This document shows positions 11,586-22,157 of a stretch of DNA of 64,000 bases, piece after piece. Made by a program: the position numbers and the translations under genes. Numbering within the stretch: position 1 is the first letter of the stretch; each line of letters starts with the position of its first letter. The stretch comes from Trichomonas vaginalis G3 (taxonomy: Eukaryota; Parabasalia; Trichomonadida; Trichomonadidae), in assembly GCF_026262505.1 (NCBI RefSeq), contig NC_067207.1:16646082-16710081 (forward strand), written 5' to 3'. A model generated the notes under the pieces. That model ran no database searches. It saw nothing but the letters and a program-made list of their open reading frames with translations, and was not told the DNA's origin.

Positions 11586-12041
11586 ATGTCTAGCGATTTC
11601 GCTATCTATATTCGAGACAAACTTTTTGACAGCAAAACATCTGTCGACCATAAAATCTTACATAGTGTAAACAAGAAAGGTGAATTTGTTCTAAAGTTCT
11701 GTTTCTGGGAATATGACAAGAACCATAAAACATTAGGCAGAGAAGTCTTTAAGTTTGTCAATGACAGACTTGTTGACAGAGATGACGCCGATTGGAAAGA
11801 TGAAGTCCAACAAAAGTTCTTAGAATGCAAAGAAGACACATGCGCTGTTCTTGAAGATGAAATAGGAAACAGAATAGAAGAGCTATTAAAGGACAAAGAA
11901 CTTTTACATAAATATGGTTCTGAGAAGTTTGACATAACTCCACCAGAGAAGAAGAAGAAGAGAGAAAAGAAAGAAAAGAAAGTAGAAGAAGAGAAGAAAG
12001 AACCTGAACCAGTTCCAGAGAAGGTGAGATATGACATGTAA
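11586..12041 (+). CDS. Charged element A protein, unknown function
   Basis: 151 residues from MSSDFAIYIRDKLF. The N-terminal 110 residues look folded; the C-terminal 40 are a long lysine/glutamate tail ending KVRYDM. Such tails can bind nucleic acid or partner proteins, but no family is recognised. It is transcribed divergently from the packaging ATPase and converges on the gene at 12058-12477, with 16 bases between stops. The B homologue is at 42410-42864. Confidence 0.65.
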   Translation: MSSDFAIYIRDKLFDSKTSVDHKILHSVNKKGEFVLKFCFWEYDKNHKTLGREVFKFVNDRLVDRDDADWKDEVQQKFLECKEDTCAVLEDEIGNRIEELLKDKELLHKYGSEKFDITPPEKKKKREKKEKKVEEEKKEPEPVPEKVRYDM

Positions 12042-12057
12042 AAATAAACTTTTATTT

Positions 12058-12477
12058 TTAGAACATTTCTGGGTCAATGTCAATGTTCTCTTCCTCTTTA
12101 GGGGCAAACACTGGCTTAGACTCTAAAATCTTTTTACCCAATTTACCTTGAACTTCAACTATCTTAGACTCATAATATTCATAGTCGTCTGCTTTCTTTG
12201 GTTCATAAGGTATAACAAGTTTGTATGCTTTGCCTTCTTTAAGGTTTGAAAACCTTCTGTCAAAATTTTCTTTGACTGTTAACAAACCTTCTATGTCTAA
12301 GTCTTCAAATTTCGCACCATTTTTAGTCACAATAGCAAACTTAACAGGTTCGATGTTCCAAACTTTGTCAAATGAAGACTTTTCAAAATGGTAGAAGTAA
12401 ACATTCAAATATGTGAATGGAGCTAACTTATCTTTGACTTCTGTCATATATTTGTTGACTGAAATATATTTCGTCAT
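12058..12477 (-). CDS. Possible single-stranded DNA-binding protein
   Basis: 139 residues, open in both A and B (41978-42397). The body contains alternating beta-like segments (FTYLNVYFYHF, PVKFAIVTKNG, YKLVIPYEP), and the C-terminus is a strongly acidic tail ending IDIDPEMF. An acidic tail closed by phenylalanine is the hallmark of single-stranded DNA-binding proteins such as bacterial SSB and phage T7 gp2.5, and the gene sits directly downstream of the helicase in B. This assignment is inference from composition and context; there is no family match by eye. The AAAAAAATATTTTTTTTT motif lies just upstream. Confidence 0.45.
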   Translation of the reverse strand: MTKYISVNKYMTEVKDKLAPFTYLNVYFYHFEKSSFDKVWNIEPVKFAIVTKNGAKFEDLDIEGLLTVKENFDRRFSNLKEGKAYKLVIPYEPKKADDYEYYESKIVEVQGKLGKKILESKPVFAPKEEENIDIDPEMF

Positions 12478-12518
12478 CTTTTCTATCGGATAAAAAAATA
12501 TTTTTTTTTAAAAACGTT

Positions 12519-13102
12519 TTAAAATGGTATGCCATATAGCTTCTTGAATTTGTTAAGACGTATTTGAACGCGTTTTCCATCTGTATCTCTAGTGTTTACA
12601 TAAGCATAGCCCGCCTTAGTAAAATATACTTGTAATTTCCTATAGTTTACGCCGGTATAAAAGTAGAAAGAGTCTTGTTCTTCGCTGTAGTAGTAAAACT
12701 CAAGCGTATGCTTACCATAGTCTGTAATTTCAATTGCTTCATCTTCTAGTTCGTCGACAAATTCGAATACAATATCTGCAAATTTGCTTTTGTTCTTATT
12801 GTTTTCAGAACGAGTGACCCAACGTAAGTTTTCAAGTCTATTGTCGTTTCTTATATGGTTTATATGGTCTACAAAAGGTAAATTGTTAGGATTCGGTATA
12901 AAATGAGTTGCAATGACAATATGTTTAAAATAGTTTTTCCACTCATCTTCATCCTAGCATATCCGTTATTTTGCTCCCATTCGCTTAAAACTCTTTTTGT
13001 CTCTTTTTTTCTGACTTCAAATGACTCACAACAGTGAATTTCATATTTCTCATCTAACAAACAAGTTTTCCAACAGTCTTTTCCAACAAACTCAGCGTAC
13101 AT
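12519..13102 (-). pseudogene. HNH homing-type endonuclease in element A only
   Basis: The minus strand holds an HNH core (FVDHINHIRNDNRLENLRWV followed by TRSENNKNKS) and, before it, a segment with two cysteine-containing stretches and SEWEQNNGYARMKM, as in NUMOD-type HNH proteins. The C-terminal part (YVNTRDTDGKRVQIRLNKFK) looks like a DNA-binding extension. It lies between the helicase and the SSB-like gene; in element B these two are only 36 bases apart, so the endonuclease gene is an insertion. About one break. Confidence 0.75.
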
Positions 13103-13135
13103 TTCAAATAAAATAAAAAAATATTTTTTTTAAAT

Positions 13136-14371
13136 TTACTCAGAAAAATTTTTCTTTGTATATACGCCGTTCTGAACATCTAAAAGATTTTTGACGTTTG
13201 CCAAGAATGTTCGTTTAGAAGCTGCCATATAACCATATTCTTGACAATATTGTTTATATTCATCGTACAATGACCTTTCATCTAAACACTCAAAGTTGCT
13301 TTCTTCTATGAACAGTTCATATACACTCTTGTTTGCTTCTAACAATGTTTGTCTCTCTTCGGTATATGGAATTTGTCTTGGATTGAACTTAGAAATATCT
13401 AATGTCATGAAATATGAGAACAAGTGGTTGTAAAAGTCAGATGTCAAAGTTTCTGCTAAGTCGTCAAAATATTCTGTATCTTGCATATGAGAATCTGACG
13501 TTCTGACAACTACATATCTTCTGTCAGAACTTTCTAACTTCATTGGAACAGCATTGTTTGAAACCATAATGAAGTTTGCAACATTTTCACAAACTCTTTG
13601 GTCTTTATACTTTCTTTCAACAACTCCAACTTTGTCTGTTATAAGACTCTTCAAAGCATCTGAGTTCAAAACTTTTGTTGTATCTATACTTTGAAGTTCA
13701 TTGCAAACTATAAGTTTCATATTCTCTATTGAGGAGTTAAACTTGCCACAGATGTTTTCTAAGTTTGTCATATTAGGGTTCGAATAACCTTCTAATAGTT
13801 TGCATAAGATATCTGTAAAGAATGTGTTCTTACCAGTTCCTTGTTTTCCAATTATAATGAGAGCAGTTTCATTTTTAGCACTTGGATGTTGTAAGATATT
13901 TGCAAACCAACATAAGATATACTCATAAACCTTTTCGTTTCCATTGCATATAATTTCTTTGACATGGTCTAACCAAGCTTCTATAATATTTTCTTTCCAT
14001 TCTACTTGTTCGTATTTATATCCAGTGAAGATAGAATAGAAGTTTGGAGAAGGTGTATAAAACTTTATACCTCGAACTGAAAAATCTTCTAACTTTGACA
14101 ATAAGATATCCCAAGCATCTAACATCTTCATACCAACTTGTACAACTTTTATTTTCTTAAGTTTCTGTCTACATTCTTGTTCAGACACTATTGTTGCTCT
14201 TGGTTTGTTAAAGACAACATCCCATTCTTTCATAACATAACATTCTGGGGCAGAGTCGACATAAATGACTAAACGTTTCAAATTCTCGACTGCTTTGTTA
14301 TAGTCTCTAAATGGACACATATTTCTGAACGCTTGGAAGTCATAAAAATCTGAAACGTCTATTCTGTACAT
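13136..14371 (-). CDS. SF3 helicase (D5/primase-helicase type)
   Basis: 411 residues, open throughout. It has the superfamily 3 signature: Walker A GKQGTGKN at residues 175-182, Walker B LIVCNE at about 220-225, motif C NFIMVSNN at 266-273, and an arginine-finger-like SDRRYVVVR at about 282-290. The N-terminal 150 residues may be a diverged primase-associated domain. SF3 helicases unwind DNA at origins in virophages, Polinton-like viruses and many large DNA viruses. No polymerase B accompanies it in A or B. The start is fixed by the A/T-palindrome motif and TTTTTATAAAAATG just upstream. The homologue in B (40707-41942) is broken. Confidence 0.88.
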   Translation of the reverse strand: MYRIDVSDFYDFQAFRNMCPFRDYNKAVENLKRLVIYVDSAPECYVMKEWDVVFNKPRATIVSEQECRQKLKKIKVVQVGMKMLDAWDILLSKLEDFSVRGIKFYTPSPNFYSIFTGYKYEQVEWKENIIEAWLDHVKEIICNGNEKVYEYILCWFANILQHPSAKNETALIIIGKQGTGKNTFFTDILCKLLEGYSNPNMTNLENICGKFNSSIENMKLIVCNELQSIDTTKVLNSDALKSLITDKVGVVERKYKDQRVCENVANFIMVSNNAVPMKLESSDRRYVVVRTSDSHMQDTEYFDDLAETLTSDFYNHLFSYFMTLDISKFNPRQIPYTEERQTLLEANKSVYELFIEESNFECLDERSLYDEYKQYCQEYGYMAASKRTFLANVKNLLDVQNGVYTKKNFSE

Positions 14372-14400
14372 TTTTATAAAAATAAAAAAAAATATTTTTT

Positions 14401-15206
14401 TTATTCTTGACTTTGTTGTTCCATTTGTTGCATTTGTTCCATTTGTTGTTCTTGAGCTATTTGTTGTTGAAGTTGTTCTTGTAATACAATACTTTCACCA
14501 GTTGCATCTTCCAATTCGAAACTTTCTGCCGTCATTGACAAATACATAGGACATAAAAGTTTTACAGGAACAAAGTTTGCGTCAACTAAGGTTAAGTTTA
14601 TGTTTGCTAAAGTGTTTGAGTTTACTAAAGCTGAAAACTCTGCATTCGAATGAACAATAGGCAAACCAGCAGAGAAAGTGTTGTTTATACGCATGAGTAT
14701 CTTTTGGTCATAGTAGTTTCTGTCGACATTCGAATAGCACTTTGAACCTAAGTTTGAAACAATATATAAAATAGGTGTACTTAAAGTCAATGGAATAGAT
14801 AGACCTTGTATGACACCTTTTCCTGTTATAGGAAACTGTTGGTAGTAAAAACCAGATATAAGTTTTGTATTATAGCTCATATCGTTTATACTAAACTCGG
14901 TCGGACATCCAAACATAATGAAACCTGCTCTAGTTGCAGCACATGTTACATCCGTCCTTAAAGTATTAAATAAGTCAACAAAACCTGTTGGTGGTATATC
15001 TGAGTAAGTATCTTCAAAGGAGTATTTTTTACCATTCACAACAATAAAATCTTCTGGTGTCAAAAGAGCAAAACAGGCTTTAGTCGTCATCGTGTTTAAG
15101 GTCAGTTTACAATATCGTCCTTGAGGACTTTGTAAGTTTGTTGTTATAGAATTATATGACTCAGGTTTTTAGTCGTAATAGTATAAACCATTATGTCTTC
15201 TGCCAT
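14401..15206 (-). pseudogene. Probable penton-like minor capsid protein (element A)
   Basis: About 265 residues from MAEDIVVYTITTKNPES, beta-rich through most of its length (CKLTLNTM, GFIMFGCPTEF, SGFYYQQFPI, IPLTLSTPILYIVS), ending in a glutamine tract. The size, beta content and position between capsid and helicase fit a single-jelly-roll penton protein of Polintons; this is inference without a structure. The homologue is 39878-40676. It is broken, about one break, and is followed after 29 bases by the helicase. Confidence 0.5.
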
Positions 15207-15224
15207 TTACTTAGCAAATAAATT

Positions 15225-15791
15225 TTAATGAAATGTGTGGTCGTCAAATATTTTTATAACGTCTGGGAAACTATATTTTAAGTTCAACGTTTCACCTCCT
15301 TTCATAACGTATATCTTGTCAATGACATTATATGAAACACCACAGCAACTAACGTCGGGTTCTATTTCTTTGATGTTTATATCGTCTGCCTCTGTCAAAA
15401 GTTTCAATAGTTCTTTCAAAACTTCATGAGGTGCGATGACATATGAGTTCACTTTTACAGGGTTGTGTTCGACCAAGTTTAACATTATACCCAAAGCTTG
15501 ACAAATCTTCTCCTGAGTTTTAAGTTTGTCTTTAAGTTGTTGGTAGTCGTTTCGAATATCTGCAACAGAACTTAAGTCTCTGCTAACTTCAGGATATGTT
15601 GGTTGTTCTTTTACAGGAACAATTGCTATACCATCTTCGTCTTCGTATGGTTTCCCCACTTCAACATCTCTGTCTTTGACATTGACAACAACACTTTGAC
15701 TGTTTGTTTGAGTTGGTGAATTTAACTTCACATCTGCCACCGCCATTAAACCTTTTGAAACACTTACGCTTCTATTTTTCGGAAATGACAT
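15225..15791 (-). CDS. Conserved element A/B protein, putative virion component
   Basis: 188 residues from MSFPKNRSVSVSKGLMAVAD. The first 80 residues are low-complexity; the middle has a coiled coil (RNDYQQLKDKLKTQEK), and the C-terminal domain contains SCCGVSYNVIDKIYVMKGG. No family recognised. The upstream motif CTTTTTATTCTAAGTAAAATG is of the class found in front of capsid-type genes. It is divergent from a small plus-strand gene whose start is only 18 bases away. A longer frame extends upstream but lacks support in the B copy. Confidence 0.6.
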   Translation of the reverse strand: MSFPKNRSVSVSKGLMAVADVKLNSPTQTNSQSVVVNVKDRDVEVGKPYEDEDGIAIVPVKEQPTYPEVSRDLSSVADIRNDYQQLKDKLKTQEKICQALGIMLNLVEHNPVKVNSYVIAPHEVLKELLKLLTEADDINIKEIEPDVSCCGVSYNVIDKIYVMKGGETLNLKYSFPDVIKIFDDHTFH

Positions 15792-15809
15792 TTTACTTAG
15801 AATAAAAAG

Positions 15810-16095
15810 ATGGACGTATTCGAGTATCTCTTCGAATTGAAGCAAACAAAGGTTTACACACACAAACAATACAAATACATTGACAGAATAGTTCTTTATA
15901 CAAACAATGGAAAATGTTATAGAATAGCAGTCTTTGCTGAACCAAAATATTTTTCAATAAGCAAAGAAAGTTGGTATAACTGAATGGTGAAAGTTCTTGA
16001 AGCAGACAAAAATATAACTCAAAACTTACAGAATTTCTAAAGGTAAAGTTTATCTTACAATATTATGTCAAAACTGGCGTACTGTCAATATTTGA
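15810..16095 (+). pseudogene. Small conserved element protein (element A copy)
   Basis: Begins MDVFEYLFELKQTKVYTH and would be roughly 95 residues. The same gene is found in B at 38993-39275 on the opposite strand, and both end close to the tail of the capsid gene. No family recognised. Both copies are broken. Confidence 0.5.
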
Positions 16096-16110
16096 CGGAG
16101 AGAAGTCAGT

Positions 16111-17728
16111 TCAAGAACAACTTACTGACCTTGCTGCCAAAATCTGCTCGATGGAAGCTGTCGTTATGCCAATCTGAGGAGCCCAGCAGGTTTCATCGAA
16201 CGAATCTTCAAAAGAGCATCTTCCGTGAAAAGTGCTATTGGTTTTTGTAAACTTCTTTGCTCTCAGTTCATCTGGACCGTCTCTGTCACCAGTATATTGT
16301 ATTTGAACTGTACCAACAGTTGAAATACCACCCATAAAGTCTTCTGAGTCAGCAAATGGAATGCCAAGCCAAAAGTTTGAACGCGTCTCCATTTGTATAT
16401 TGAGTTTTTTGACCTCCTGTATGAGTCCATACTTTCACATATGGCATAATAGAACTTTGCATTTCAGGTTAATGGTTGTTGTGAAGTTGTTGTTAAAGTT
16501 CATAGCATCTAATGTCAAGTTGTATGACCTCATATCCTCAACTGTAGAATATTCTTCTCTTGGATAATATTTGCCATCTATGTTTATATGATATTTAATA
16601 CCAGGGTTGTAGAAACAAGAATAGTCATTTATAGTTCGTCTGAACAGTACAAACATAGTATCTGCATGTTTCATTGCAGTTGTAAAGCAATATCTGTTCT
16701 TGCACCTGGGTCAGCACTTTGGTTTCCAACTTCACCTGCAAAGTCTTTGACAGATATTGGTGTATAGGGAACATAAGTGCGGAACTGCAATATATTTGGC
16801 AGCTAAAGCATTTGAAATATCTGGGTCCAACATATAGACTGCAAGTCTGCTTTCTATTCTCTTGCATTCAAATTTTTCGCATGTGAACTTAACTGGGTCC
16901 CAAGCAGTTCCAGCAGCATTGAAATAATAGTTTACTTCAGTGTTGAGGTTTGAGAAACCAAAGTCTAAGTCAACTTTGTCTTTGCAAAAGTCGGCGAATG
17001 ACGTTTATTTGTTCCCACTACGTCTGTAAGAGTGAATGGGTCTTGTGTTGGTGCAATGACTAAGTTATTTTTGCTTGGAGTAAGTTCGATAGAAATTTTT
17101 CCTGCCCAGTTTGGCAAGTATCTTAAAAACCTGAAGATGAGGAAAGATGACAAAGGAACTCTAAGTTTCAATTTTACTTTGGTTACTGCATTTCCATCTG
17201 TCCAGAAAGGTTAACATAAACTCCTGGAACGTTAGGGTCAAGTCTTCTTATTTTCTCAATAGTTGCATACTGGTCTGTTTGTTCTCTAGCTTGTGGTTGT
17301 ACTGAGTTTCTCAAAGCGAACCATTCATAGTTTGCCCATGTTACTGTTTGAACTAAGTCAGAGTTAGAATATATCTTATATCCCATGAAAACTTCTGGAG
17401 CATATTGGTATCCGACATAGAAAATTCCATTGCAACCTTTCTTGTCAGACAACTTGGCAGAAGGTTTTATTTCAATGTCTTGTTCCACGTATAAGAAAGA
17501 GTTGTCAATAGAAATTATATGAAACCTGTCGCAAGCAATATCTACTGTTGTTGAAGAACCTTCTCCAAACTCACCTACGTTTCCATAAGAAACAGCAGTT
17601 GTATATTCGTAAGTTCCAGGAACTATTTCTGACCTTCTAATGGCATTGTCGCATTCGTTATACCATTCGGAAACATTTCCATTCATAGCATCCAAAACTG
17701 TTGGCGTTATATTCTGAGCGGCGTACAT
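16111..17728 (-). pseudogene. Probable major capsid protein (element A)
   Basis: About 540 residues from MYAAQNITPTVLDAMNG, with long beta-rich stretches (YEYTTAVSYGNVGEF, CDRFHIISIDNSFLYVEQDI, IQYTGDRDGP) and a size matching the double-jelly-roll capsid protein of Polintons. It lies between the large coiled-coil gene and the minor structural genes, and the B copy (37364-38977) is almost identical. The start is preceded by TATTTTTACTCATATGAA, the capsid-class upstream motif. Broken, with several breaks. The capsid call is inference from length, composition and place in the gene order. Confidence 0.62.
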
Positions 17729-17760
17729 TTCATATGAGTAAAAATATAGAATAGTTGGAT

Positions 17761-20700
17761 TTATATGTCATAATAGAACCCACGTGGACCAAGCTTTACT
17801 TTCTTCCTGACTGAGTTTTTAACTCTTCTTTTTCCTTCATTGCCCTCTGCTTGAAGTTGTTGCATCTTTGCATTATGTTCATCTAGTATGTTGCAAATTT
17901 CCCATGTCCTTTTTGCCTTTTGGCTCTGGTCGCCCATCTCAGGTAACCTATATCCTAGAAAGAGTTTGTCATAGTCTGTATTTGAGTCTTCGCGTATTGT
18001 TTGCATGACTCTTTCCTGAGTTTCCGGTTCAAGCTCTTCAAACAGTGCCTGTCCATATGGAATAGCTCGTTTCCAAATATATGTTTTTGTAGCCATTCTG
18101 GTTTTCTTTCCATGTTACCAACTATATCTTTTGTGAATGGGAAAGCTTTTACCCAATCTTTCAGTCTTGCGTCGTTTATTTCTGTAGTTGGTTTTATTTT
18201 GTCAAGGAACATGTTTTTCAATACTAACATTTCATTTGGTACTGTCCATTTGAGTTTTCTTAAATATTCATCCCTTCTCGATTCATTCGTCTGCAAAGTA
18301 AGTTTTTATGACATTTTTGTAAACTTTCGTTTGCAAGGTCATGTACAATAGGTTCTCTTCCTTCTCCCTCCCTAACTTTCTTTCTAAACTCTTCACCAAA
18401 TATACCATCTCTATGGTTCTGTGTAGTTCTTTGAGATAAATGTTCTAGAACGTCAGGTGTTATATTTTCCATCAGCCATGTTCATTTCATACTGGTCCAA
18501 AATATCTGCATGTTTCATATCTTTCAATGGCATTAAAGCCGCGCTTAAAATACCAGCTATATCTGGTTCACCATTGACTTCCATTGCGTCTACAACTTCT
18601 TGGAATTGAGGTTGTAAGTTTATGAACCACCTATCCGGGTTAGCTTTATGACCCCATCTCATTGTAGTTCCATCGTCTGCAGAAACAAAAGTAGGTTTGT
18701 TTCCATCTTGGTTAGGTTCTGAATGAACTTTAAACAATGTTTCATTTCTATATGTTTTCTTGAAATTTAACCTTTTATTTTCACCGAGTTCATCCGAAGA
18801 TTGAACGTTAAATGCTCGTAAGTAAAAAGGGTTGTTGTATTTGTGTACATTTTCTTTCAGTGCTTCCATTCTATGCTGAAATTTTCATCTGGTGCTGGAG
18901 TCTTTGTATGTCGGCAAACATTTTTCGATATTTTCTACTATGTCAGCCGAATCTTTCTTAGACTCTTGGAAAGATTCCATATTCACCTCATGCTCTTGTT
19001 GAGGGTCAAGATTTTTCGGCTGTTCCAATCTTCATCTAGTTCTGTGAAGTTAGTTTCCAAAGGAGTGACTTGTTCGTTTCCTTCAGGCTCTTCTAGCTGT
19101 TGTTGCTGAACTATTTCTTCCATGTCTGGTTGTATCTGAACTATTTCTTCCTGTGGAGTTTCTTGTACCTCATCTGCTGGCATTTCATATATTCCGAGAC
19201 CGTTTTTAAAAAGTTCCCTATCTAAGTCATCCGGACTCATAAACCTTTCTTCTTTCGTTCCGTCTCTTTTTTACGCGTTTCATGAAGAGAGTTGAATTAT
19301 CATTTAGCTCTGACACCAAATATCTCGGAGTAAATTCAGTCATGTCATTTGGATGATATGCTATTAAATCATATCCCTTAGCGAGCTTGTATTTTCCAGG
19401 TTTGAAATTATATCCCATTTGGTGCTGAACCATAAAGCTAAATAGGTTCGGGTCAGTATTTCCTTCCTTGAACTTTCTAATAGCTTCTTTATATCTGTCA
19501 CTAAAGTCAAGAGTATCTGGGTAACCATAATTTTCCTTAAGCATTTTTAAGAATTCTTGGTTTCCTTGTTCTCTACTTCTTTTATGTCCTTGCTCTGTTT
19601 GTGGTTGTTGTTGTGCAGGGTTTTGAACTGTTGGTTGTGGTGCAGTGTTTTGAACTGTTGGTTGCTGTGCTGGTTGTGGAGGTGGTTGTTGTGCTGGTTG
19701 TTGTTGTTGTGCTGGATTTTGAACTGTTGGTTGTTGTGTTGGTTGTTGTGCTGGTTTTGGTGCATGCCTGTGTCTGTGTCCATGTGACGATGTAAATGTT
19801 TTAGGTAGTCCTGGTGCAGGTGCTTCTCTTGGAGGGTTTGGTGGTATATAAATTCCAACAGCTGGTATATAAGTTCCACCAGCTGGCACATATGTTCCAT
19901 CTGCAGCGTAATGTCCTACCTGACTTTTCGTTCTTAAGAAAGCATTTACTAGGTCTGTTTTGGTCTGTTGTAACTCTTTTTCTTGACTTTCCACAACAGT
20001 TGCTCTAACGGCGTCATAGGCACTTTGAACTGCCTGTCTCGTTGCTGCGTCTGTTATTTTCGTCATATTTTGTGCTACTTCTTTTAACTCTTTGTCGAAA
20101 CCTTCAGACTTCAGTTTCTTTCCAGATGAGAAGTCGTTCACTTGTTTCACCTTACTATGAAGAGCTTCGAAGGCGTTCTTAAAGTCAGCATTTGTTAAAG
20201 CTTCATTTGAACTGTCTTCATCCGCTTGTATTTTTGTCCTTATTGACCCTATAAGTTGGGCTGCTTTAGCGTTGGCTTGGGCATCTAACCAGTCATTGTT
20301 AGCTTTTATATATTCTGCGCTTTTCATTGCCTTTTGCATGGCTGCGTCGTTATTTTTACTTTCTTGTGCTAAGTTTTCATACTGTAAGGTTTGGTTTTGC
20401 AACTGTAAAAGTTTTTCTGCCTTTACATTTGCTTCAACTTCTTTTTTATACTCATCGCTATCCATATATGTCTTCAGGGCTTTTTGTTTTATCTCTTCAT
20501 CTTTCAGTACTTTATATCGAGTAGTATGGTTTTTCAAATTTATGACATCTTGTTCCATTTTTGCTACTTCTGCTGCTTTTTCTGACACTTTTTTCGCATA
20601 TTCCTCTGTACTTAGTTCTTTCAGTTGTTCTTCTTTCTTCTTTTTCTCTACGTTTAACTCATTGAGTTTCTTTGTGTGTCTGTCATATTCTAGTTTCTTT

Positions 20701-21041
20701 TCGTTTTCACTTATTTGTTTCTGTATGTCTATGTTTGACTTTTTGACATCTGTTATTTGATTTTTGAGTGAACTCAAATTCATTTGACTTTGAGGGTTAT
20801 AAGCTGTTCCGTCTGCAGCTCCACCATAGCCTGCCATTTTCGCTAAAAGTGCCGCTCTTAAACCTCCACTCTGTGCACCAAGAACTCGGTTTAAAAGCAT
20901 AGGATTGCTTGACATTTGTTGCAACATAGTGGGGTCATTCAGCATTTGTTGTTGCAACTGTTGTTGTGGTGTCAGTTTTACTATTGGATGTTTCAATGCT
21001 CTCTTCCTCTTACGTATATTCTTACGTAGCTTACGTGGCAT
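17761..21041 (-). pseudogene. Large coiled-coil, Q/P-rich protein (element A)
   Basis: Spans about 1,070 residues. It begins with a very basic segment (MPRKLRKNIRKRKRALKHP), then a methionine/glutamine stretch, about 250 residues of coiled coil, a region of PAQQPT-type repeats, a folded-looking region (DFSDRYKEAIRKF), an acidic EE/Q-rich linker and a C-terminal domain ending RKKVKLGPRGFYYDI. The basic start could bind DNA in a virion, as core proteins do, but no family is recognised. TTCACTTAAAATG at the start fits the host initiator. Broken, with several breaks; the B copy is 34140-37331. Confidence 0.6.
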
Positions 21042-21348
21042 TTTAAGTGAAGTAAAAAACGGTTTTTGACAGATGTTTTATTGTGACTTCTTCGTAAAGA
21101 CTTTGTTGAGATTTCTTCGTAAATGAGTGTAAATGACCCAAAAATATATTTTAGGGTAGAAGGTTAGATATAACCTCTTTTCTAACCTCTTTTCTACCCT
21201 CTTGAATTTTCATGAATTTCTTCGTAAAGACTTTGTTAAGACTTCTTCGTAAAGACTTTGTTGAGACTTCTTCGTAAAGACTTTGTCAAGACTTCATCGT
21301 AAAGACTTTGTTGAGATTTCTTCGTAAATGACCCTAGTAGTATATTTT
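21042..21348. repeat. Subterminal 25-bp repeats and hairpin repeat (element A)
   Basis: Contains tandem copies of ACTTCTTCGTAAAGACTTTG/TTGTTGAG-type units and one dispersed hairpin repeat at about 21135-21205. The same 25-bp family (ACTTCTTCGTAAATGTTTTG plus TCAAG) fills the corresponding end of element B. Confidence 0.75.
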
Positions 21349-21606
21349 TGGTGTAAATTTCATGAAAATTCAAGAGGGTAGAAAAGAGGTTAGAAAAGAG
21401 GTTATATCTAACCTTCTACCCTAAAATATATTTTTGGTGTAAATTTCATGAAAATTCAAGAGGGTAGAAAAGAGGTTAGAAAAGAGGTTATATCTAACCT
21501 TCTACCCTAAAATATATTTTTGGTGTAAATTTCATGAAAATTCAAGAGGGTAGAAAAGAGGTTAGAAAAGAGGTTATATCTAACCTTCTACCCTAAAATA
21601 TATTTT
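21349..21606. repeat. 86-bp tandem hairpin array, three copies
   Basis: Three near-identical 86-bp units, each with AAAATATATTTTTGGTGTAA, TTTCATGAAAATTCAAGAGG, two AGAAAAGAGGTTA blocks and the closing arm TCTAACCTTCTACCCT. Within a unit GGGTAGAA pairs with TTCTACCC and GGTTA with TAACC. Confidence 0.85.
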
Positions 21607-21718
21607 TGTCTGATTTTACGAAGAAGTCTTGACAAAACATTTACGAAGAAGTCTTGACAAAACATTTACGAAGAAGTCTTGACAAAACATGAAAACATAT
21701 ATAATTTGTGAAAAGCTC
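21607..21718. repeat. 25-bp subterminal repeats, reverse orientation
   Basis: Three copies of TTTACGAAGAAGTCTTGACA, followed by CATGAAAACATATATAATTT, a sequence shared with the right end of element B (56595-56620). Confidence 0.75.
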
Positions 21719-21885
21719 CTGGAAGACCTCCGAATAAAAACTTCATTTATGTGGGCTAGAGGGCGCAACGCGCCTGGAAGCCCTCCGAATATATACTTCA
21801 TTATACTCATTCATCCTCAGGGCTAGAAGGCACGAAGTGCCTGGAAGCCCCACTACCTTTTTTTTTTTTTTTTTTTTTTTTTTTT
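21719..21885. repeat. Right terminus of element A: two hairpin modules plus T run
   Basis: Two successive stem-loops of one design: 21753-21783 (GGGCT, stem GGCGC/GCGCC, AGCCC) and 21820-21850 (GGGCT, stem AGGCAC/GTGCCT, AGCCC). The inner stems differ in sequence but both pair. The second is followed by CCCCACTACC and 28 T. The outer module equals the terminal repeats of element B. Confidence 0.85.
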
Positions 21886-22157
21886 GTTTTCCATTCATTA
21901 TATGAAACTGTATAAACTTTATCTTTATCTTTGCATCTTTCATCACTTCCAATATATTTATATTTCAATTTTGATTTATTGGTTTCATATTCATTAACGT
22001 TTAATAATTCACAGTCTTCCTTTTTAAATAAATGTTTTATGTATTCAGGATTAAGGATTCTATAATATTGCTTCCCTTTAAATCTTTGAATATAAACAGG
22101 AACACCATCCTCTAAAATTCGATAATCCATTTTATCTGGTTTTACTTGTTGGGTCAT
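21886..22157 (-). pseudogene. Element C-type gene interrupted by element A
   Basis: About 90 residues from MTQQVKPDKMDYRILEDG, with VYIQRFKGKQYYRILNPEY and a lysine-rich continuation, before the frame enters the terminal run of element A. No family recognised. The leader TAAGAATAAAAAATAAA resembles those upstream of the integrase gene at 963. I infer that it belonged to element C. Confidence 0.45.

Larger units (their letters stand above)
8306..21885. mobile_element. Element A: Maverick/Polinton-like element, left end unresolved
   Basis: The right end is clear: a stem-loop with AGGCAC-TTC-GTGCCT, then CCCCACTACC and a 28-base T run ending at 21885, the same terminus as element B. The core gene order (large coiled-coil protein, capsid, penton-like, SF3 helicase, packaging ATPase) matches B in mirror orientation with very high similarity, so the two are recently diverged. 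The half corresponding to B 48210-56795 (integrase, fibre, methyltransferase) is absent, and the left terminal repeat is not seen; it may be lost or lie in the gap. Broken in several genes, with other genes still open. The left limit given here is the first base shared with B. Confidence 0.85.

Noticed and set aside
19557-20760. Plus-strand frames rich in L, V, C, W and S
   Set aside because: They are the antisense of glutamine/proline-rich and coiled-coil coding sequence of the large element gene.
21858-21885. Long T run as a retroposon poly-A tail
   Set aside because: The same runs lie at both ends of B in inverted orientation outside terminal inverted repeats, so they belong to the DNA element tips.
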